Program-made: the position numbers and the translations under genes
Notes under the pieces: model-generated
Database searches by the model: none
Seen by the model: only the letters and a program-made list of their open reading frames with translations
Told to the model about the DNA's origin: nothing
Part shown: positions 58,094 to 64,000 of the stretch, piece by piece
Layout: every line of letters begins with the position of its first letter
Position numbering within the stretch: position 1 is the first letter of the stretch
DNA from: Letharia columbiana
Lineage: Eukaryota; Ascomycota; Lecanoromycetes; Lecanorales; Parmeliaceae
Assembly (NCBI RefSeq): GCF_014066305.1
Contig: NW_023501053.1
Span: 886,501 to 950,500 of the forward strand
DNA: 64,000 nucleotides
Direction: 5' to 3'

Positions 58094-59537
58094 CAGACAG
58101 TGTCAGCGTGACAAAGTTTTCGTATGCCTGGATATTCCTTGACCACAGCCATTCGTCTTATGTCATCCTGTTGCAGAGGCGCCCGCTGTTACCCACCGAG
58201 CCTCTCCGCCTGGAGAAAACAGGCTTCCAAACGGAGTAGCAGGGATCTCTCGAGTGTGAAGGATGACATGAATTGATATTTACCTGTACTCTTCTACCCG
58301 TGACCGCCTTTCTTTCCTGGGCTTTCCAAAGGCTGCCCCTTGGAAAGTTAGAATGATGATAATAAGGGTGGCAGAAACATCTGCGATCGTGATGATTCTG
58401 CGCCACTATTACCGAGAGATTGGTCTCACCATCATGACCACACCGCCACTAACGTGTGTCACACTTTGCCCGCCTGACAACTCTTCCCACTCATCCATCC
58501 CAACTCCCAACCCAAGTCCCAACGGCTTTGCATGACGAGGCACATCTTGGCGCACACTTTCGCTCTTCCACCATTGATATTGTTTCAAGCGCAGATCTCT
58601 TCTGCTTTGGAATCCGCTGATTTGCTGGAGAGCGGGAGATCGTAGGGGGTTCGGCCCGCGGGGTTCTTCCTTCCTTGCGGCTTTCATTGCGGCGGCACTA
58701 GTAGTCTTGCGATGATCACTTGATGATTGATGATTGATGCCTGATCATTCATGGGAAAACGATCCCGCTCCGTGGTGCATGGGAAAGGGATAAGAGGGAT
58801 TGATTAGATGTACGAGTCGTCGAGACTCCTACTAATCCTTTGGCACCGTCTGAGTCAGGTCAGCAATGTGGTGGCTCTCAAGATAAGGTACGGATCTTGG
58901 CGGCGGTTATCCGTGCTTTGATGACTTGCTTCTTGATGCTGACGAACAAGCCAGAGGAGCTTGGAAAGATGTATGCATGATGGCCATGACTAAGTATACT
59001 GGACAGCATGATTCAGGTGCGCAATGTGGCTAGAATGTGGTGCTTGTCACGGCGAAGACTGGGTCTTGGCCGGAAATATTCCCGGGAGTCTGTCACCGGC
59101 TTTCCTACAATGAAAGGTGGAAACCGTGGGCAGAGATCCGCAGTTCCGGGAGCATAAACGAACAATGGGCAAAGCACAGGTCCTCACATGTCACACTTCT
59201 TCACACATCGGTGAATTGACCATGGGAAAGTGTGGAAGCCAAGCATATGGCGGAACCCTAAATCCAAGCCTCACTGACACCCGAGCTGAACTAGTGCGAG
59301 TCATTCGGATAGATGTAGCACTGAGAATGATAACCAGATATGAAAGGTGTGCCTTGCATTTTGAAGGGTCTATTATACACTCGAGTTCCATGCCACACAA
59401 TCTTAACACATAGGGCGGAAATCCCTCTCATCGGAGTTCAAACGAATCGGTGGTCTCGCAAAGCCCGACCGCATCCGGTCATGTATGAGGGTTTGGCCTG
59501 AGGCTATTGAAGGGGCTCTGGACAGGCAGATTCTTCA

Positions 59538-61021
59538 TTACTCGGGCCATATGCCCCAGGACCGTAGCACATGCGCCCACCATGTTTCGTCAAAGGACAG
59601 TGCTGCGAGATCCATCATGCTTGCATCCTGCGCCTGGGGCCCCGCTGCGGAAGGACCGTGCTCTTCCTCGCAGGGCCAGACGATGATCGCGTCGCTCCGA
59701 AATTGGCGCTGCCTGACGAATTCCATGCTCATTCGATAGTTTCCGGGTCCTTCTGCAGCTGCGATCACTCGGTCCAGAGTTTTGACGATATTGCGGAGTG
59801 GTTTAGGATAGGGGTTGGTCTGCAGCATTTCACCCGACGGGCTCCAGTACTAACGGACTATTTCCATCTCTTCATCATAAGACAGTTGCTGCCATGAACT
59901 GACTCCAACGATCTTGTGGAACGCCGGTAGGCCCATCTTAGTGAGGGTGTCGTGGCATCTCCCGCTGACGTTGATTGAGGTACTCGGAATTTCCAGGTTC
60001 TCGCAAGGCAAGATAGCTGTCGCAATAAGCTGGTGTAAAGATGGTTCCACGTCCGGTACTTGCCCATCAGCACTAAGTGTTCCAAGGTCGAAGGAAGACC
60101 ACGACATATTTGGCCGCCACCAAGATCAAGCGCCGTGAGAGCATCAAGGAACATGACCAAAGCAGACGTATGAGCTGTAGAACGCATGGTTATGCTTGGA
60201 TTTGTATTTTCGTACTCCCAACCCCAACATGAGAGAGGAAGCCTTCGAAGGTTCAAAGAAGCGACCCCTTTCGCTAGCCCACGAGCCTCTCGGCGTATCA
60301 AACGTCCTATCTCAAGCGCTTGCAGACCTTTCAAACTGGCTAACGCACTTCAATCAAGTGTAATATCTGTCCAGGGTACGATGACGATTGGAGTAGGAGT
60401 CGTAGGGCCCTTGAGCACCTCGTCGCCATTTCTGACCTGCAATACCCTCCAGCTATCGACCTGGACAATGGCCGCTAGAACTTTGGCCGACAGAGGTCCA
60501 ACGTAACCGAAAGACTGCAGAATTGGTAGACGTTTGAGCAGGGCGGGCAGGACATGATCCATGTCAAAGTGGTCGCATATTGGGTGTTGGTCATCGAGTC
60601 CTTGATTATCAGTTCCAAGCTCTTTCACAAGAGAGACGGGCAGAGTGTCAGTAAGCTGCTTGGAATGGACATATCTTTCAATCCCATGTGGTTGATGAAT
60701 GAAAGTTCCACAAGTGCGGTCGCTTGCAAGCACATGGTCCCATGTGTGACAATGCCGGTAAGCACTTTGTAGAAGGAAGCGCACAATACCTGCAGCACGG
60801 TCAATGGACCATTGACCCGAGACAATGAAGACATAGGCTGTGATTTCGGAGCTGCGGATGTGTAGCGAGCCCCAAATCTTGCAGGACGCGACGGCGAAGA
60901 TTGCTCGACTCGTGCATAACCTGTTAATTTGAGTTGAGAGATCAGAATGCTCGACGATATGGAGAAGGATATCGTAAGGTATATCTGACCAAATGCTCGG
61001 ATCAAGCTCAAGCTCGGCCAT
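59538..61021 (-). pseudogene. Broken F-box-like gene
   Basis: ATG 61021 opens a frame with an F-box-like start (IWSDIPYDILLHIVEHSD, then LCTSRAIFAVASCKIWGSLH), the usual substrate-adaptor module of SCF ubiquitin ligases. The frame continues through leucine-rich stretches (LPALLKRLPILQSFGYVG, VLAAIVQVDSWRVLQVR) to an in-frame TGA at 60352-60350. The same frame carries on (SALASLKGLQALEIGRL, LRRLPLSCWGWEYEN, FLDALTALDLGGGQICRGLP), shifts near 60060-60110, and proceeds in another frame (LHQLIATAILPCENLEIPS) to a TAG at 59852-59850, then YWSPSGE to a final TGA at 59538. The parts add up to about 495 residues. Two stops and one shift argue for a pseudogene, although the first 223 codons could still make a short protein. 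The F-box match is by pattern only. Confidence 0.6.
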
Positions 61022-62481
61022 TTCGAACCGAGACTTAGGTACTTAGAAGGACACTGGCGGCATAGGCTGAACCGCCAGCGGAGGCGAAAATAGGAGAATC
61101 GGGCTGTCTTGAGATGAGGATTGTGATTTCAAGCTGTATTAAGGCCAAGGTGCTTCGTTGTCATCAGTCAAGACAGGACCGTGAACCACGGAAGGTGACG
61201 GGCTTGTGGATGTTGACAGCATTTCCATTCCCGTGCACTGTGGTCATCACCAAGTCGCGTTGAGATGGAATCCATCCGCCATAGCAAAGGACCCCATACT
61301 CTTATCATCTGAGCTTTGCAGCCAGGCTAAGGCGTTTGAATTTATTGTCAATGTGCATGAAGATGGTTGGGCACACCGACGGACAAAGGATCAAGGCAAT
61401 GCGATATTGATTGGTGACATATTAACATTTCGCGTCCATGACAAGTCATCCAGTCACCACAAGCACGGGATGTCTGTCTATAGATACCAAGAGTGATTGA
61501 AGCCATCCTCAATCCAAGAGCCTTCTAGAGGTTCTCTGCAGGACCTGGCCGGAGGGCAAAGGGACTCTGTTGACTCCATGCAAAAAGGCATTTGCACTGT
61601 AACGTTCTGCTCTTCCATATGTATTTCCGAACCCTCTCGATGCTTTATAACAGAAAGCTGAGCCAGAAGGCTGAATCACAAGTGTGGTATCCCTCTCCGG
61701 GGTTAATAGTGCTTGGGGCATGCCCCGTCCAAGAAGCTTTTGTAAAGCCATTTGAGACTTTAACAGGGGATAATAGAATCGTCTGTTGGCCTCAACAAAA
61801 CCATCCAAAAATGACACGAGGTTAACAACTTTCAGTTGTCCAGATCCCTGGAGTCGAGACATCGATGAATCTCTTATTGCAACCTATGTAACGTGCTATT
61901 TGACTACGGAAAAAATTCTTCCACGTCAGATAACTAGCCCAATATTCATACGGACTAGTACGATTCCCGTGCCGGCGTCGCTTTCTTTGGACGCACACCC
62001 GCGCGTACTTTGGCTGCATCGGAAGTATGAATGCATAGAAGGATGGTTCGATGACGTGCAAGTCGTGCTTTCAAACATCAAACTCCCGGTATTCTCTGAA
62101 ATCAGCCTTCGATGCATGTTTTGAATTATTTCCTGGAGAGCTGACCGTGGTACCAGGACTCGGGCGCTCGATTCGGGATCTCTTGTGCTCGTGATTTGCT
62201 CGAGTACGCCTCCGGTTTCGGTTCAAACTTGTCTGTGCCCTAGGAAAAAAAGGCATGCTGGGTCACTCCCATGCAGTGTCGATCTTCCCGTCATGATGAA
62301 AAGCCTATACTGAAGCCTGAAGCTGCTTGTATAAATGGCATTGAATGGCTTACGGTACAAAAGCAGGTTGACGACATTCAGAATTGTCAAACATGAATCT
62401 GAGAGGCGATGGATCCAACGCGCCGAACACGAGCTATCTATAATACACAACGACAAGACGTGCATCAGCCCTTCATCCCAT
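61022..62481. other. Region with unassigned frames, no secure gene
   Basis: A 117-codon minus frame (61862-61509, ATG start) and a 112-codon plus frame (61786-62124) overlap without motifs. Further degenerate coding remnants are possible given the pseudogene next door, but I recognise no family. Confidence 0.35.
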
Positions 62482-63753
62482 TCAAGTTTCAACTACGGAC
62501 ATCATCATCGTGACTCCAAAGGCCAGCGCAGATCCAAGGAGCATGCCCGAAGCAATAGACGACATCTGATCAGACTTCGGTGCATTGAGCTCCTGAACAC
62601 GCTCCTTCCGGTCATTGTCCTGGGCCTCCAACTCCCTCTCACGAGTCTCTAGGGCTTCTTTCGCCCGCTTGATCTGGCCCATCTCCTCACATGCGGCATC
62701 GTAGTCGGCAGATAGACTCCTGAGAACCACGTGAGATGCTGGACTTGACCCTGTCTTCATCCTTGGCGGTCCGGTAGTTCTTGTATCTGGCTTAGTGTGG
62801 GCCATGGAATTTTCCCGATGCCGCACAGTCCTAGGCGTCTCATTCATCTCAGGTCCCTGGCTGGGGACCTGGACTACGAGATTGGCTGATGGGAACATTT
62901 CTGCCTGTTCCATGGACGGATCGGCTTTTCTACCTCTGCAGTTTGGAGTTTCGGAGTAAAGGCCATCAACTGTCTCAGTATATGTCTCGTCTGGTAAGAT
63001 CCCCGCTTTGACGGCCTCACGTGGACTTTCTCGAGCTCTGTCCATCTCGATCGACGCTTTTTGCCCCTTCAACTTTCCCTCGAGCACCATTGCGCGCTGT
63101 CTGACGTGCTCCAACTCTTTCTTGTCCAACCCCTCAACCTTCTCCGCCAGCTCCTTTCTCTTGTTTCGTAGAATGTCGTGGTGCACGTTGAACTCACCAT
63201 CACACTTTCCGCAAGGGTGGAATACCATGAATGTCTCTGTGATCTGTTTCAGCTCCTCTTCCTCTTTCCGCAAACCCTCTCTATCAGTAAAGATCTTGCC
63301 GTCCGGAAGTTGAGCCGTCAAATCCTGAGCGCCACGTTTCCGGCCTTTCTCGTAGATGCATATTACGAGAATACTTATCACGCACGCTTGCAGCAAAAAG
63401 TTGAAGAAACCGTGAGAATGGTCGGAGGAGGAATTATCTTTATTCGAGCTTGACTGGTTAGAAGAAGCGGATTCTGCCGAATTATGTGAAGGCGTATTTG
63501 GGCTGGTAGAGTCTGCTTTGGTCGCGCGCTCATTAGAACTGCCCGAAATAGTGGCCGTTTTTCCGTCGAGGATGATCTGGATATTGTTCGGCATTGGGGA
63601 GGAAGACCACACAAGCGCGCTAAATTTGTCGCCAGCAATCACCCGGGGGCGTTGTGTGAAGTTTTCGGGATCTTTACCCGATACTTCAGAGTGCAATCTT
63701 CGAATTCCGCGAAGCAGGATCTGGGGCAACGGGGGAGTAGTCTTGGCGGCCAT
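62482..63753 (-). CDS. Membrane and coiled-coil protein of unknown function
   Basis: Single continuous frame. From ATG 63753 it encodes 423 residues; the frame is open to another ATG at 63990 and possibly beyond the window edge, so the true start is uncertain. The N-terminus (PPLPQILLRGIRRLHSEVSG) could be a mitochondrial or organelle signal. A Ser/Asn-rich linker precedes a membrane helix near residues 115-135 (FFNFLLQACVISILVICIY). Then come charged coiled-coil segments (EEEELKQITETFMVFHPCG; RNKRKELAEKVEGLDKKELE) with a Cys pair in HPCGKCDGEF, a disordered part, another coiled coil (EALETRERELEAQDNDRKE) and a C-terminal hydrophobic helix (SGMLLGSALAFGVTMMM). A two-helix membrane tether is suggested. 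No family recognised. Confidence 0.68.
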   Translation of the reverse strand: MAAKTTPPLPQILLRGIRRLHSEVSGKDPENFTQRPRVIAGDKFSALVWSSSPMPNNIQIILDGKTATISGSSNERATKADSTSPNTPSHNSAESASSNQSSSNKDNSSSDHSHGFFNFLLQACVISILVICIYEKGRKRGAQDLTAQLPDGKIFTDREGLRKEEEELKQITETFMVFHPCGKCDGEFNVHHDILRNKRKELAEKVEGLDKKELEHVRQRAMVLEGKLKGQKASIEMDRARESPREAVKAGILPDETYTETVDGLYSETPNCRGRKADPSMEQAEMFPSANLVVQVPSQGPEMNETPRTVRHRENSMAHTKPDTRTTGPPRMKTGSSPASHVVLRSLSADYDAACEEMGQIKRAKEALETRERELEAQDNDRKERVQELNAPKSDQMSSIASGMLLGSALAFGVTMMMSVVET

Positions 63754-64000
63754 CAATAGCTGTGCGTTGCAATGGAAATGACGTGGACGCCCTAGACTTT
63801 GAGCAGAGCCGTTCTGTTGATTCCATGAATGCGGTGGGTTTGAAAGTCCGGAAAGAGCAGTCCAGGTACTTCGGAAGGATGTTACGCGCTGGCAGCCGGA
63901 CCACAGAGTCAGCCCAAGCTTAAGGGGCAGGCTATGGGCGTAGCCTGATGCCATCGGGAGGCACTGGACACTGCTTGTAATGAGCGCCATTCAGGATTTT
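63754..64000. other. Window edge; possible 5' part of the coiled-coil gene
   Basis: The minus frame of the coiled-coil membrane protein remains open through 63990, where an in-frame ATG occurs. This may be coding extension or 5' leader; it cannot be decided from the window. Confidence 0.4.

Larger units (their letters stand above)
56455..59537. promoter_or_regulatory. Long upstream region of the bHLH gene, no coding gene seen
   Basis: About 3.1 kb with only short frames (the longest about 126 codons, 56385-56765 +, largely a shadow of exon 1 and leader). It contains two microsatellites and several A/T-rich stretches. Such a long leader or promoter is common for regulatory genes in filamentous fungi; uORFs may exist, but I did not identify any with confidence. 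No RNA gene recognised. Confidence 0.45.

Noticed and set aside
1..64000. Secondary-metabolite or defence gene cluster
   Set aside because: No PKS, NRPS, terpene cyclase, NLR-like or transposase genes are visible; the genes are mixed housekeeping functions.

Overview
The window reads as a gene-dense piece of nuclear chromosome from a filamentous ascomycete (Pezizomycotina; a Dothideomycete is my best guess, with low confidence). The evidence is the short introns (about 46 to 200 bases, GT-AG with ctgac/ctaac branch sites), long low-complexity regulatory proteins, and fungal genes such as Rim15, ERG26, a Lrg1-type LIM-RhoGAP and an Mnn10-type mannosyltransferase. I see no tRNA, rRNA, CRISPR array or intact transposon.

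Layout. 0.4-2.1 kb: TRM5 (+), five exons. 2.4-8.2 kb: RIM15-type kinase (-). 9.7-10.9 kb: ERG26 (-). 11.4-12.0 kb: MAPEG membrane protein (-). 13.2-18.1 kb: kinesin-3 UncA/Unc104 (-), divergent from a PX-domain protein of the yeast YPR097W type (+, 18.6-21.6 kb). 21.6-25.4 kb: gene-poor, with a broken SDR gene (23.7-24.5 kb). 25.4-28.4 kb: ARS2/SERRATE-like RNA protein (-). 29.6-30.3 kb: TSPO/MBR protein (+). 30.5-31.2 kb: DUF4291 protein (-). 31.8-32.1 kb: small possibly truncated mitochondrial protein (-). 32.2-35.9 kb: large single-pass membrane protein (-). 36.9-38.4 kb: MNN10-like mannosyltransferase (-). 39.8-41.5 kb: tandem-UBC E2 enzyme (-) with eight exons, one of only 12 bases. 42.8-46.7 kb: LRG1-type LIM-RhoGAP (+). 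47.3-48.7 kb: proline-rich protein of unknown function (-). 49.3-50.8 kb: decayed SDR gene (-). 52.2-53.6 kb: threonine aldolase (-). 54.8-56.5 kb: bHLH transcription factor (-). 59.5-61.0 kb: broken F-box-like gene (-). 62.5-63.8 kb or beyond: membrane/coiled-coil protein (-).

Function. Most genes are core housekeeping: tRNA modification, sterol synthesis, nutrient signalling, vesicle motors, RNA metabolism, mannan synthesis, Rho1 control. They do not form a biosynthetic cluster. RIM15, LRG1 and MNN10 all bear on growth and cell-wall control, but nothing suggests co-regulation. The accessory part is three pseudogenes (two SDRs, one F-box-like) whose stop codons are all compatible with transition mutations. 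The most interesting gene is the tandem-UBC E2 with a 12-base exon just after the active-site cysteine. I found no clearly novel multi-gene system.

Exon boundaries were read by eye from splice consensus, reading-frame continuity and remembered family motifs; lengths follow from those models.
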